Below are positions 9,444-18,409 of a stretch of DNA of 41,923 nucleotides, piece by piece (the first letter of the stretch is position 1; each line of letters begins with the position of its first letter). Source of the stretch: Deltaproteobacteria bacterium (GTDB taxonomy: Bacteria; Desulfobacterota; Binatia; UBA9968); the NCBI GenBank assembly GCA_016874755.1, contig VGTH01000048.1, positions 1 through 41,923 of the forward strand. The letters are read 5' to 3'. The position numbers were made by a program, and so were the translations under genes. Below the pieces are notes generated by a model. That model did not search any database and was not told the origin of the DNA. It saw only the letters and a program-made list of their open reading frames with translations.

Positions 9444-10859
9444 CTAGGATCGCGGCCCCGAGGATAGTTCCACAAGAAAGGTGCGGGTCTGGCTTTCGAA
9501 TAGCTTGCGCAGGCCGGGTTCGATCTGTTCGTCGGCTGGGAAGTGGACGCCGAGCGGATCGACGTATTGGTTGTCCTTATAAAGTTCGAAGTGCAGATGC
9601 GGACCGGTGCTCCGGCCGGTCGAACCGACAAAGCCAATGACCTGGCCTTTTGTAACGGTCGTGCCAACCGTGACTCCGTCGGCGAAACTATCGAGGTGAG
9701 CATAACGGCTCATGTAAACGGGGTCGTGCTTGAGGTCGATGGTTTTGCCGTAGCCACCGTTCCATCCTGCCTCGGCAATGACTCCATCGCCGATTGCACG
9801 CACGGGCGTGCCACGGGCGGCGGCGAAGTCAACCCCGGTATGCGCCGTATTCACGCGCAGCAAGGGATTGAAGCGGTTGTCGGAAAAATGCGAGGTGATG
9901 CTGGCGAACTCCAACGGGAAGCGGAGAAATGAACGGGCCAGGCTCCGTCCCTCCAAATTGAAGTAGTTCCCCTGGCCTTTGGCGCGCTCAAAATAGATAG
10001 CGGTGAACTTTTGACCGGCATTGATCAGCTCTGCCGCCATGATACGGAGCGACGCTTTTGCATCTTGGCCTTTGCGGCTACGCTTTTCGTATAGTATCCT
10101 AAAACTGTCGCCGCTGCGCACTTCTTTTTCCAGGTCAACATCCCAGGTGAAGATATCGGTTAGTTGGGACAAGAGGGTCGGGTGAATTCCGGCCCTTCTG
10201 CCGTCTTCCATGATGGAGGTACTCACCGTTGCACTGGCGGTCTTTAGCTCCACATCAAAAGGCTTCTCGCGCCGTTGGAAGAGGACGCCGCGGATGCCCC
10301 GTTCCCAGGTCATCGTGGCCGATTCGTTCAAATCGACTTCCATGGCTTTAAGCTGCCGGTGGTTGGCGCGGGTGAATTGCGGCGAGAAGAAAAGATGGAC
10401 CTCGCGGCCCGCGGGGATGCGGTGGACCCCGAAGTTCTGCTGAATGGAGCGATTCCAGAACAGCCGTTCGCTCGGGTGCAGGTTGTAGCGGCCGAGCACC
10501 TCTATGAGGGTTTCGCTTCCTTGGGTTGTATACAACACTCGCTCGCGGCGCTCGCTCAAGTCGATGGGCGGCAAGTTCGGCTGGCGGAGTAGAGCGGAGC
10601 GGGCCTGGACCCTGGTGAGCCGCTTTACGGGAGAGGCGACCGCGGTCGGCGCCGCCGGCTTTGCCTTTGCCGTTGGTGTCGGGGCTTCCTTGCGCAAGGG
10701 CTTCTGCTTGGCGGCGTTGCTATCGGCCGGTTTGGCAGCAAACATGGCGCTGATCAGCCACAGCCAAACCAAGCTCAGGAAAAGCTTCGACAACGCCGAT
10801 TGGCGCCTGATGGCGGCCACGGCGTTTCGCCGAATCTTTTGGTCGATTTGTGACTGCAT
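9444..10859 (-). CDS. M23 family metallopeptidase (LytM type, membrane-anchored)
   Basis: This 471-residue protein has one N-terminal membrane segment (about residues 26-42), a Pro/Ala/Lys-rich linker (45-80), an OapA/LysM-like middle domain with ETLIEVLGRYNLHP (about 110-165), and a C-terminal M23 zinc peptidase. The zinc and catalytic residues are visible: HTGVD (His340, Asp344), YAHLD (His388) and PHLHFE (His421, His423). All are present, so it should be an active periplasmic peptidoglycan endopeptidase rather than an EnvC-type activator. It lies 62 bases before pgpA and 106 bases after the VWA cluster. Confidence 0.92.
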   Translation of the reverse strand: MQSQIDQKIRRNAVAAIRRQSALSKLFLSLVWLWLISAMFAAKPADSNAAKQKPLRKEAPTPTAKAKPAAPTAVASPVKRLTRVQARSALLRQPNLPPIDLSERRERVLYTTQGSETLIEVLGRYNLHPSERLFWNRSIQQNFGVHRIPAGREVHLFFSPQFTRANHRQLKAMEVDLNESATMTWERGIRGVLFQRREKPFDVELKTASATVSTSIMEDGRRAGIHPTLLSQLTDIFTWDVDLEKEVRSGDSFRILYEKRSRKGQDAKASLRIMAAELINAGQKFTAIYFERAKGQGNYFNLEGRSLARSFLRFPLEFASITSHFSDNRFNPLLRVNTAHTGVDFAAARGTPVRAIGDGVIAEAGWNGGYGKTIDLKHDPVYMSRYAHLDSFADGVTVGTTVTKGQVIGFVGSTGRSTGPHLHFELYKDNQYVDPLGVHFPADEQIEPGLRKLFESQTRTFLVELSSGPRS

Positions 10860-10965
10860 AGTAAAGAAATCTTACAACCAATAGACCGCTTCACCCCATC
10901 TGTCAACCGAAAAATTGAAAAAACACGAATCAATGCGCCCAGTTGGCAACTGAAGCCAGGATTTG

Positions 10966-13521
10966 TCAGTTGTCGTCGTATACGAGAAGCTTTCTGACGG
11001 CAATTTCCAGGAAGAAGAGTAGGAAGGCTAACATGATCAGGGGTTGGCGCACCGGTGTGAAGCTCTTGCTTTCTTGGCTGCGAGCGGCCACATCGGCAGC
11101 TTGCGGGTTCATCTTGCCGCCGGTTGCCTCGGCAAGGCGAGTCAAGAGATCGACATTGGCGTCGGCCCGCGGGCGCTCGCTGGCTAGATCGTAAGGCTGG
11201 CTATAGCTTAGGGCAGGGTATGCGATTTGGCGCGCGTTACGATTTTCCGTGACATCGATGCGGTATTCTCCCGGCGTAGTGATCGGTAACGCTGCTTGGT
11301 AGTGGCCGGTCGCCAGTCGTACCAATACACCTTCCTGCCTACCGCCTTTGCCCGACAGGGTGAAACGAAATTGACTGTCGGCGCTGGCTTCTTCGAAAAC
11401 CAGAAGGTCTAAGACCGCTTGGCTCGCGAGCAAACTCACCCGCGCCTCATGCTGCGGCACAGGCTCTTCATTGGGCAACGGCCTCAGCCACTCGAACACC
11501 CGCTCCCAGAAACTGGTCAAGCCACCCCAAGCTATCCAACCCCGGGTCCAACGGCCTTCCATATCGGTGGTCAGGGCGACAGAGCGGCCCCGACCATAGC
11601 GCCAGGAGGCGAGCAGCGGAGCGCGGCGGTCGTCCCGCGGAATCAGCAGATCGAGCTGAGCGCCGGATTTCAGTTCGGTCTCCATGTAACCCAAGACCGC
11701 TGGATAGGCTCTGGCACCGAGCGGGCCGAGCAATTCTGAATTGCGGTTTGCCACCGGGTTGAAACTGCCCGGACCGACAGGATCGTCGCGGGTGTTTTCC
11801 TGGAGCTGCTGCAAGACGATCTGCGGCAGGCTCGTCGGGTCAAGGGTGTGGTGAAAGGCACCGCCGCCGTATTGGGCGATCCGTTTCATGATCCGAATGT
11901 CGGCTTCAGCGCCGATGGCGACGGCGGAAACGGTCACTTTCATCTCGCCTTTCATGACGTTGACCAGGTCGACGAGCTCGCCCTGGCTGCCCCGGGTCTC
12001 ACCGTCGCTGATGAGGATAATGTGACGCCGACCGACGTTGGCCCGCTCAATCTGCCGTTTGGCCTCTAGGAGGGCGGGATAGAAATAGGTCTGCCCGCCG
12101 GGATTCAGCCGGTCGATCTGACCTTCGAAAACCCGGCGCACCCGGCCGACCGTGTCGACCGGGGTGACTACGAAGGCACTGACATCGAAGCCGACGACAC
12201 CGACCAGGTCATTGTCCTTGAGTTGGCGGACCACCGCTTTGGCGGCTTCGCGGGCATAAAGAATGCGGTTCTCCTCGCGCATGCTGCCCGATTTGTCGAT
12301 GACTAAAATGACCGCGCGGTTCTTCTCTTCTCGTTTAGGCTCCTTCGGTTCCACCGGCAGCATCGCCTCGATAGGCGTGCGCCGGTAGCTGTTGGGCGAA
12401 AAGCTCGCTTCGGAGCCGACCATGAGAAAACCGTTGCCGTCGGCGGTGTGGCGCTCGACGGCGGCCAGGTAGTTGGCCGAGAAGCGGTCGCGCTCGACGT
12501 TATTAAAGATAACCGCCTTGTAGCCGGCCGGCGCCGGCGCGCCGTCGGGCGCGCGCGAGGTGACATCGAAGCCGCGGCGCTTGAGAATTTCTTCTAGATA
12601 GCGTCCGCCGCCAGCATGACCGTTGATGAGCAGGACCTTAGCTTTATTGCGGATCGTCACCGAGGCGACGGCCTGATTATCTTGCGGAAAGCGATCCGCT
12701 TCGCTCGGACGGGCCGTGAAGCTGGCCCGGTAGGAGGCTAACGTCCCCTCCGGCAGGGTCGCCTGGTAGGTAAACATCTGGCTGCCTGGTGCTAGTCTCA
12801 ACTGCTCGGTCCGAAATGTCTGTCCGTCGCGTGTCAAGGTCAACGTCCCTTCAACCGGGCGGTCATTGTGATTTTCCAAAACTACCTTGAGGTTGAGCGC
12901 TTCGGCGGCGTTGCCGAAGCTCGGGGCGATGAGCTTGCTCACCGAGACGTTTTCGATGGCGGCGCGTTGGGCGCGGACCACCGGCAAAATCTTGATGCCT
13001 GCGGCGGCCGCTGCCGGTAGGAGCCGCTGCACATCGCCCTGGGTCTCCCAGCCATCGGTAAATAAGTATAAGCTGCGCGGCGCCGCCGGCAGGGCGATCA
13101 GGCGGCTCAGCAAATTTTCGAGATTAGTCTTGTCCGGCTGTGCGGCGTTTGCAGTGGCGCTGTCGTTAATGGCTTCGCGCCAATTACCCGCTTCTTTGAC
13201 ATCGCCGCCGAGCAGAAAAACCCGTTCGTTGCTTTTGGGTGCAAAGTCTTTCTCGGCAGTCTCGACCATCCAGCGCCGGGTGCTGGCCGGAATGCTGCGC
13301 GAGACGTCAAAGGCGAAGACGCGCTCCTCCCGGGTCGAGCTGCGGCTGACCGACTGCGGGTCGGCCAGGGTCAGCACGACTAAAATCAAAATAATGCTGC
13401 GCCACAGCACGACCCAGAAGCGCTGCTGGCGAAAGCGCAGCCAGACGAGCGGCAAGGCGAGCAAGAGCCAAAAGTAAAAGGGCTTGGCGAAAATCAGGTT
13501 ATCGTAAAATTGTGCAAACAT
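10966..13521 (-). CDS. Membrane protein with two VWA domains flanking a glutamine-amidotransferase-like domain
   Basis: This 851-residue protein begins with two hydrophobic segments (about 13-29 and 36-53). A first VWA-like domain follows, with a MIDAS motif DVSRS at 72-76 and TDGWET near 156. Next come a beta-rich segment (about 200-290), a DUF1355/GATase1-like fold (about 294-390), and a second VWA domain with the canonical MIDAS DKSGS at 409-413 and ISDGE near 505. A single membrane helix is near the C-terminus. Such proteins are the last members of MoxR-DUF58-VWA operons and bind divalent metal and partner proteins in the periplasm. It starts four bases after the BatA-like gene. Substrate or client unknown. 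Confidence 0.88.
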   Translation of the reverse strand: MFAQFYDNLIFAKPFYFWLLLALPLVWLRFRQQRFWVVLWRSIILILVVLTLADPQSVSRSSTREERVFAFDVSRSIPASTRRWMVETAEKDFAPKSNERVFLLGGDVKEAGNWREAINDSATANAAQPDKTNLENLLSRLIALPAAPRSLYLFTDGWETQGDVQRLLPAAAAAGIKILPVVRAQRAAIENVSVSKLIAPSFGNAAEALNLKVVLENHNDRPVEGTLTLTRDGQTFRTEQLRLAPGSQMFTYQATLPEGTLASYRASFTARPSEADRFPQDNQAVASVTIRNKAKVLLINGHAGGGRYLEEILKRRGFDVTSRAPDGAPAPAGYKAVIFNNVERDRFSANYLAAVERHTADGNGFLMVGSEASFSPNSYRRTPIEAMLPVEPKEPKREEKNRAVILVIDKSGSMREENRILYAREAAKAVVRQLKDNDLVGVVGFDVSAFVVTPVDTVGRVRRVFEGQIDRLNPGGQTYFYPALLEAKRQIERANVGRRHIILISDGETRGSQGELVDLVNVMKGEMKVTVSAVAIGAEADIRIMKRIAQYGGGAFHHTLDPTSLPQIVLQQLQENTRDDPVGPGSFNPVANRNSELLGPLGARAYPAVLGYMETELKSGAQLDLLIPRDDRRAPLLASWRYGRGRSVALTTDMEGRWTRGWIAWGGLTSFWERVFEWLRPLPNEEPVPQHEARVSLLASQAVLDLLVFEEASADSQFRFTLSGKGGRQEGVLVRLATGHYQAALPITTPGEYRIDVTENRNARQIAYPALSYSQPYDLASERPRADANVDLLTRLAEATGGKMNPQAADVAARSQESKSFTPVRQPLIMLAFLLFFLEIAVRKLLVYDDN

Positions 13522-13525
13522 GACG

Positions 13526-15313
13526 CTAGCGCAGCTTGAGCCGCGGGTTGATAAACCATTCTAGCAATAAAAGCGCGAGCGCCGCGAGCAGCAGATAGGG
13601 CCAATAGGAAGAAAGCGCCGGCAAGCGAGCGTTGTCTTGCTCAGCGCCGGCAATGTCGATAACCGCCGGCGAGCGCAGGTCGGATTCGCCGCTATCCTGC
13701 AAGTTAACCGCGATCATTTCCTGCTCGCTGCCGCGCGCGACCCGGTAAATGCCCTGGTAGTAGGTCTGGGTAAAGACGGCCTGCTCTCTTCCGGTCAAAG
13801 TTTGTTTGCCTTTGGGCGTGACGATGGTTTTGGCATCGCCGCTGGTGCCGAGCGTGAGAGATTCGCCGGTGGCGCGGCCGTCGGCGCCGCCTTCTTTAAA
13901 AAACCAGTCGATCAGATTCAAAGTGAAAATCGACATTGGCAGGTTGTCGCGCCCCAAATAAGGGAAGGGATCGAAACCGAGAATCAACTGGCGCGTGCTG
14001 GTGCGATCGATCGCCAGGGCGATGGGGCCCTGGGAGATTTCCACCACCGGATTGGCCGGGGTCTTGGGCTTTAACGGGCGCGCATAGGCCGGCCGGAACA
14101 GAGCAAAATTGACATAGCGGGTCAATACATGGGGCTCGCGCCAACCGGAGATGGTGGGGCGCGTCACGGAGGATTGTTGCTCCACCAGGCTGTTGGCGTC
14201 GGGGGGCAAGATAAGCAGCGCCGGCGTGCGCGGCAGGGTCGCCGGCGCGGCGAAGTGAAAAATTTCCAGCCCGTAGCCGATGCGTGCGGTTTTTTCGTAA
14301 TCCGCCGGCGCGATGATATCGAGACTCACCCCGGGAATATTGCGCAAGCTGGCGAACTCCTCGGGCCGCGGCGTTACCGCGAGCATACGCAAAGCCGTCG
14401 CGGCGTTGCCGGCGGCGAAACGGCGGTTATCGAGCGCCAGCGCGTCGCGATTTTCAATTTCGGCTTCGTAGTAGGCATGGGCCGGCAAACCAGCGATGCT
14501 CGCCGAGGCGGTGGCGCCGGCGCCGACCACCAGGTCGCGCTGGCCGACCACTTTGCCGGCGGCGCGCACGACCACTTTGAGGCGCTCTTCTTTGGGCGAA
14601 AAATTGCTGACTTCAATATTCGCAGAGGTGCTGGCGTTGGCCAACGCGGTGCGGCGCACGCCGAAGGACGTCAAGGCGAAATTGTTCTTATTATTAGAGG
14701 ACCCGACGCTGGCCACCCGCACGATGCTGTTTTGGCCGCGCGACGGATGGTCGCTGACCAGGTAGACCCGCTGGTATTTGTTTTCTTGAGCGAGCCGGCC
14801 GAGGACAGTCTTATAGTCGATTGGCGGGTCGCCAAGATCGTACGGTTCCAGGGCGGTGATCAGCGCGGCGGCTTCGCTGGGCGCGAGCGGATTGGCGCGC
14901 ACGCGCTGGAGCCTTGGCGTGGTGAGATAAACGTCAACCTGGCCGTCGTTGGCAACCTCGCCGAGCAACGCCCGCGCTTTGGCCTGGGCCAGGGTGAAGC
15001 GGGTGGTTTCGCCTTCGCGCGTCTGCATGCTCGCCGAGTTATCGATGACGATCGCGACATTGCTGGGCAAACTGGTGAACACTGGCTCCGCCAAAGCCAG
15101 AATCAGCAGCGTGAGCAGCAGCAGTTGGAGAAAAAACACCGGCGGCAAACGCAAGCGGCCCCAGGGTTTGATGTTGGGAGAGGCCGCCGACTCGCTGATC
15201 AACAATAAACTGGAAAACAGCACGCGCCGGGGCTTGCGCCGGATCAAATAGGGCACCAGCAAGAGCGGCAGCGCCAAGAGACCGTAGAGAGCAACTGGGT
15301 TGAGAAACTCCAT
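13526..15313 (-). CDS. BatA/VWA-domain membrane protein (aerotolerance-regulator N-terminal type)
   Basis: This 595-residue protein has the BatA N-terminal signature MEFLNPVALYGLLALPLLLV with membrane helices at about 5-23 and 60-77. A VWA domain carries the MIDAS motif DNSAS at 91-95, and a long periplasmic region leads to a final helix at about 570-587. VWA proteins bind Mg2+ and protein partners; in Bat-type operons they work with a MoxR ATPase. The gene lies four bases after the DUF58 gene and four bases before the double-VWA gene, so the three form one unit. Confidence 0.9.
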   Translation of the reverse strand: MEFLNPVALYGLLALPLLLVPYLIRRKPRRVLFSSLLLISESAASPNIKPWGRLRLPPVFFLQLLLLTLLILALAEPVFTSLPSNVAIVIDNSASMQTREGETTRFTLAQAKARALLGEVANDGQVDVYLTTPRLQRVRANPLAPSEAAALITALEPYDLGDPPIDYKTVLGRLAQENKYQRVYLVSDHPSRGQNSIVRVASVGSSNNKNNFALTSFGVRRTALANASTSANIEVSNFSPKEERLKVVVRAAGKVVGQRDLVVGAGATASASIAGLPAHAYYEAEIENRDALALDNRRFAAGNAATALRMLAVTPRPEEFASLRNIPGVSLDIIAPADYEKTARIGYGLEIFHFAAPATLPRTPALLILPPDANSLVEQQSSVTRPTISGWREPHVLTRYVNFALFRPAYARPLKPKTPANPVVEISQGPIALAIDRTSTRQLILGFDPFPYLGRDNLPMSIFTLNLIDWFFKEGGADGRATGESLTLGTSGDAKTIVTPKGKQTLTGREQAVFTQTYYQGIYRVARGSEQEMIAVNLQDSGESDLRSPAVIDIAGAEQDNARLPALSSYWPYLLLAALALLLLEWFINPRLKLR

Positions 15314-15317
15314 GGCG

Positions 15318-16211
15318 CTATTTGAAAAGGCCGATCTTGGGCAGGGTCGCTAACACAAAGTCACCCAGGTCTCTGTCAGTAACGTACAGTGAGTAATGAA
15401 TGCCGCTCTGATGGCAGAAGCTGCGGATCTCCGAGTTATGGTGCGCCAGGCGCTCTTGATAATTTTTGCTGCGCTTACTGTCCCATTGCTGGCGCAGGGT
15501 TGCGCCGCTTTCGCTGTCGACCAATTCCAACGTGCCGCTCCCGAAGTTCGGTGCCAGCTCCTGGCGCGACAACACTTGAATCGCGGCGATGTCGAGATTG
15601 AATGCGCGCAACAGATTCAGACCGCTTTGATAGGCCGACGGTGGCATTAAGAAATCCGACACTAAGATCGCTTTGCCGGGACGGTGGATGCGCTGCAGGT
15701 GCGCCCCCAACGATCCCGCTAAATCCAACGTCCCGCTCGGCGCCGCTTGGCTGGCAAACTGGACGCAATCGGCCATGCGCCGCCGGCCGCGATAGAAGGG
15801 CGACGCATGGGCGGCGGAGTTTCCTTGCAGCAGATGCAGCTTAACGTGATCGTGATTGGCCAGGACGACGTAGGAGAGCGCTGCCGCGATGTGGCTGGCG
15901 GGGCGAAATTTTTGTGCGACGGAAGGAAAGCTCATCGACGCGCTGGCGTCGATGAAAACATAGGCGAACAGGTCGACTTCTTCGCGGAACACCTTGACGT
16001 AAAGCCGATCGCTGCGCGCATAGATACCCCAATCGAGATAACGCAAATCGTCGCCTGGGGCGTAGCGGCGATAGTCGGCAAATTCCAAACTGGTGCCGCG
16101 CCGCGGCGAAGAGTAGCTGCCCGGATGGCTGCCGAGAAACTCCTTGCGCGTGCGCAGGCGCAGGGCTTCGAGCTGGGCCAAGAATTTCGTGGTGAAGGGC
16201 TCGGGAAGCAT
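15318..16211 (-). CDS. DUF58 domain-containing protein
   Basis: This 297-residue soluble protein has the DUF58 hallmark segment RRGTSLEFADYRRYAPGDD, followed by RYLDWGIYARSD, at residues 37-68. A VWA-like motif FIDASASM follows with the MIDAS residues at 88-92. Family members normally accompany a MoxR AAA+ ATPase and VWA membrane proteins. Here the gene upstream is queC, six bases away, and no MoxR gene is in the window. ATG start; stop four bases before the BatA-like gene. Confidence 0.93.
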   Translation of the reverse strand: MLPEPFTTKFLAQLEALRLRTRKEFLGSHPGSYSSPRRGTSLEFADYRRYAPGDDLRYLDWGIYARSDRLYVKVFREEVDLFAYVFIDASASMSFPSVAQKFRPASHIAAALSYVVLANHDHVKLHLLQGNSAAHASPFYRGRRRMADCVQFASQAAPSGTLDLAGSLGAHLQRIHRPGKAILVSDFLMPPSAYQSGLNLLRAFNLDIAAIQVLSRQELAPNFGSGTLELVDSESGATLRQQWDSKRSKNYQERLAHHNSEIRSFCHQSGIHYSLYVTDRDLGDFVLATLPKIGLFK

Positions 16212-16217
16212 GAATGA

Positions 16218-16919
16218 TTAGACGTCCGAGACGGCGTATTGGATCGGATCGCGCAAACCGGCGGCTTGGAAGCCTTTTATGCGCAGCTGACAGCTATCAC
16301 AGCGGCCGCAGGCGCGCGCGTCAGCTTGCGGGTCGTAGCAGCTCCAGGTGAGAGCGTAGTCGACGCCGAGCGCTGCGCCGGCGCGAATGATCTCGGCTTT
16401 GCTCATATGCAAAAGCGGCGCGTGAATGCGCAGCTTAGTTTTTCCCTCGACGCCGGCTTTGGTGGCGAGGTTGGCCATCTTTTCGAAGGCGCGGATATAT
16501 TCCTCGCGACAATCGGGGTAGCCGCTGTAGTCGAGCTGATTGGCGCCGAAAAAAATATCCTGCGCTTCAACGCGCTCTGCCAGCGCCAGCGCGAACGAGA
16601 GAAAAATCGTGTTACGCGCCGGCACGTAGGTTGATGGAATGCCTTGGGAGATTTCCTGGTGCGATCTGTCTTTGGGCACGGCGATCTCATCGGTGAGCGC
16701 CGAGCCGCCGATCGCGCGCAGATCGAAGTCGATGACCACGTGATTTTGGATGCCGAAGAAAGCGGTTACTTTATTCGCCGCTTCGAGCTCGCGCACATGA
16801 CGCTGGCCGTAGCGAAAGCTCAGGGCGTGGAGCGCGAAGCCCTGCTGTTTGGCCATGGCTGCCACCGTGGCTGAGTCAAGGCCGCCGCTCAGTAAGATAA
16901 CGGCGTCTTTGCCCATCAT
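16218..16919 (-). CDS. queC: 7-cyano-7-deazaguanine synthase QueC
   Basis: This 233-residue protein has the PP-loop [16 protein letters not shown] at residues 9-24 and the C-terminal zinc ligands in the pattern [17 protein letters not shown]. QueC converts 7-carboxy-7-deazaguanine, with ATP and ammonia, to preQ0 in the queuosine pathway. Length is normal. The start is one of two adjacent ATG codons, three bases after the rhodanese stop, without a clear Shine-Dalgarno, so coupling to the rhodanese gene is likely. No queD, queE or queF is nearby. Confidence 0.97.
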   Translation of the reverse strand: MMGKDAVILLSGGLDSATVAAMAKQQGFALHALSFRYGQRHVRELEAANKVTAFFGIQNHVVIDFDLRAIGGSALTDEIAVPKDRSHQEISQGIPSTYVPARNTIFLSFALALAERVEAQDIFFGANQLDYSGYPDCREEYIRAFEKMANLATKAGVEGKTKLRIHAPLLHMSKAEIIRAGAALGVDYALTWSCYDPQADARACGRCDSCQLRIKGFQAAGLRDPIQYAVSDV

Positions 16920-16922
16920 GAA

Positions 16923-17396
16923 TTAAGATTTGGGAACTTTGGTGCCTTCCATGGGGTAGCGTTTTTGGTACCAGCCGACGATTCCTTCGTCGAGCACTTT
17001 CATGTTGCGGTAGCCTTTTTCGTGAAGCATGCCATAGGCCAAACTGGCCAGGTGATGGGGGCAAGCTCAATACAAGACCAGCGGCCGATCTTTGGGCATG
17101 CTGGCCAGATAATAGTTGAACTCGCCGATGGGCGCTGAGACCGCGCCCAGGATATGCACTTCGCGAAACTCTTCTGCGCTGCGCACATCGATGATCACCG
17201 GTTTCTTGCCGGCTTTGATATCGGCCACTAGCTCGTCGACGGAGATAAACTCCGCCTTGATTTCGTCGGGCAATTTTTGCTGGACGTACTCCGGATACTT
17301 TGACGGATCGGCGGCGCTGAACGACGGCGACAACGCACACGCCGCGAGCGCGGCGAACGTCAGGAGAAAGAGATGTAGGCGGCCTGCCATCATCAC
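16923..17396 (-). CDS. Selenocysteine-containing rhodanese (UGA at the active-site cysteine)
   Basis: One frame of 158 codons is interrupted only by TGA at 17067-17069 (codon 110). Before it lies a rhodanese domain (KPVIIDVRSAEEF, residues 65-77) preceded by a signal peptide with a possible lipobox LAAC (Cys20). After it the frame continues for 47 residues, starting ACPHHLASLAYGML and including NMKVLDEGIVGWYQ, as in intact rhodaneses. The TGA falls where the family has its catalytic Cys (...LVLY-C-ACP...). A hairpin directly downstream fits the bacterial SECIS pattern, so selenocysteine is the best reading; 157 residues result. Start is GTG 17396 or ATG 17393, both overlapping the VKOR-thioredoxin stop. 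Predicted to be an exported sulfur-transfer or thiol-redox protein. Standard calling would give a 109-residue stub. Confidence 0.82.
17027..17066 (-). promoter_or_regulatory. Candidate bacterial SECIS hairpin inside the rhodanese gene
   Basis: Counting from the base after UGA, bases 18-22 (GGCCA) pair with 26-30 (TGGCC), leaving a three-base apical loop GUU that begins 22 bases after UGA. A lower stem pairs bases 1-7 (GCUUGCC) with 34-40 (GGCAUGC), with one U-U mismatch. An unpaired U lies just below the upper stem. Loop G in first position, loop distance and stem length fit the general bacterial SECIS pattern, and the unpaired U and loop GU recall the SelB contacts in E. coli fdhF. Folding was done by eye. 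Confidence 0.72.
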
Positions 17397-18271
17397 CGAG
17401 TTTCGGTAAATTTGTACTCGCTATTCTGTGCCAGCGTCTCCAGCGCGATGGTGCCGGTCATGCGCTGGCCTTTGATCACCCAGGTCGGATAGCTCTGCAC
17501 ACCGGCGGTCTTGCACGCTTCGGCGACGGGTCCCTTCGGTCCTGCCGGGCTGCACTCCACGTAGGGCAGGCGCTTGGCCGATGCGCCGAACATTTCTTTT
17601 TGGTCTTTACAGTGCGGGCACCACGAGGCGCCGTAAAATTTTGCTTCGATCTTGGTCAAATGGTCGGCGAGGCCGCGGATCCAGGGATCTTCGATGGTCG
17701 GTGCCTTGCCCCAATAGCCGGCAAAGTGCAGATGCAAAGCAACGATGGCAACGAGCGCGACGCCGGCGGTTTTGCCGAGCCATGGGCCCCAGCTGGAATC
17801 GCGCATGCGCTCGGGCTTCTGCATGGTGACAACGACGAAGATCGCCGCCATCAGACCGAGCGAAGCTAAACAATAGGGGCAGGCTGCTCTTAGTTGGAAG
17901 AACGAGATGAAAGTCAGATAGAGGCTAAAGAGCAAGCCGAAAAACGCTAGCGCCCAGGAAATCTGCCACTGCGATTGAGTGCGCTTGTTCCAGGCGACGG
18001 CGGCGATCAGCGCGTAGGTCAAGAAGCCCCACAGCGACGTCGGTATTCCAAACAATCTGGACCACTCGCTGTTCAACACGACGTCGCAATCGCTGCCAGC
18101 GGTGCAAAATGCCACGAGCTTTTCTTGCCACGCCGAGTAGGTGAGATAGGCGCTCAACGCCATGCCGACACAAGCGAGACCGAAGACAAGCCAATTGGGC
18201 CCATCCTTCACCGCGTTGACCGCGGGCGCCGATCGGGCGTTGGCGTTTTTGCTTTTGGCTGGTTGAGCCAT
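17393..18271 (-). CDS. VKOR-thioredoxin fusion membrane protein
   Basis: This 292-residue protein fuses a four- to five-helix vitamin K epoxide reductase domain (helices about 28-48, 76-94, 104-126, 134-150, 168-184) to a C-terminal thioredoxin-like domain. Visible redox sites are the loop cysteines Cys56 and Cys62, the quinone-side CPYC at 131-134, and the thioredoxin motif WCPHC with Cys218 and Cys221. Such fusions oxidise periplasmic dithiols and pass electrons to quinone, replacing DsbB (with DsbA in the same chain). TTAAGGAGCGG before the ATG is a good ribosome site. Its stop overlaps the rhodanese start. Confidence 0.93.
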   Translation of the reverse strand: MAQPAKSKNANARSAPAVNAVKDGPNWLVFGLACVGMALSAYLTYSAWQEKLVAFCTAGSDCDVVLNSEWSRLFGIPTSLWGFLTYALIAAVAWNKRTQSQWQISWALAFFGLLFSLYLTFISFFQLRAACPYCLASLGLMAAIFVVVTMQKPERMRDSSWGPWLGKTAGVALVAIVALHLHFAGYWGKAPTIEDPWIRGLADHLTKIEAKFYGASWCPHCKDQKEMFGASAKRLPYVECSPAGPKGPVAEACKTAGVQSYPTWVIKGQRMTGTIALETLAQNSEYKFTETR

Positions 18272-18409
18272 GGAATCCGCTCCTTAAAATCTCAATCGTT
18301 GGTCGCTATCAGGCTGCGAAATCCAGAGTTTAGCGATTAATTTGTGATTTGTGTAGAGGCGAGACGTCGGACAAGCTCGGGTTGGCCTGCGAACTTTGGC
18401 GGTGTCGGG

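Noticed and set aside
14129-15208. Open frame of about 360 codons antisense to the BatA-like gene
   Set aside because: Low-complexity Gly/Arg/Ala-rich translation opposite a well-supported VWA gene; a shadow.
17000-17340. A frameshift or sequencing error as the explanation of the split rhodanese
   Set aside because: The reading frame is the same before and after the TGA, no shift is needed, and the stop falls exactly at the catalytic cysteine with a SECIS-like hairpin after it. Overlapping frames on the same strand in this interval have no family resemblance.
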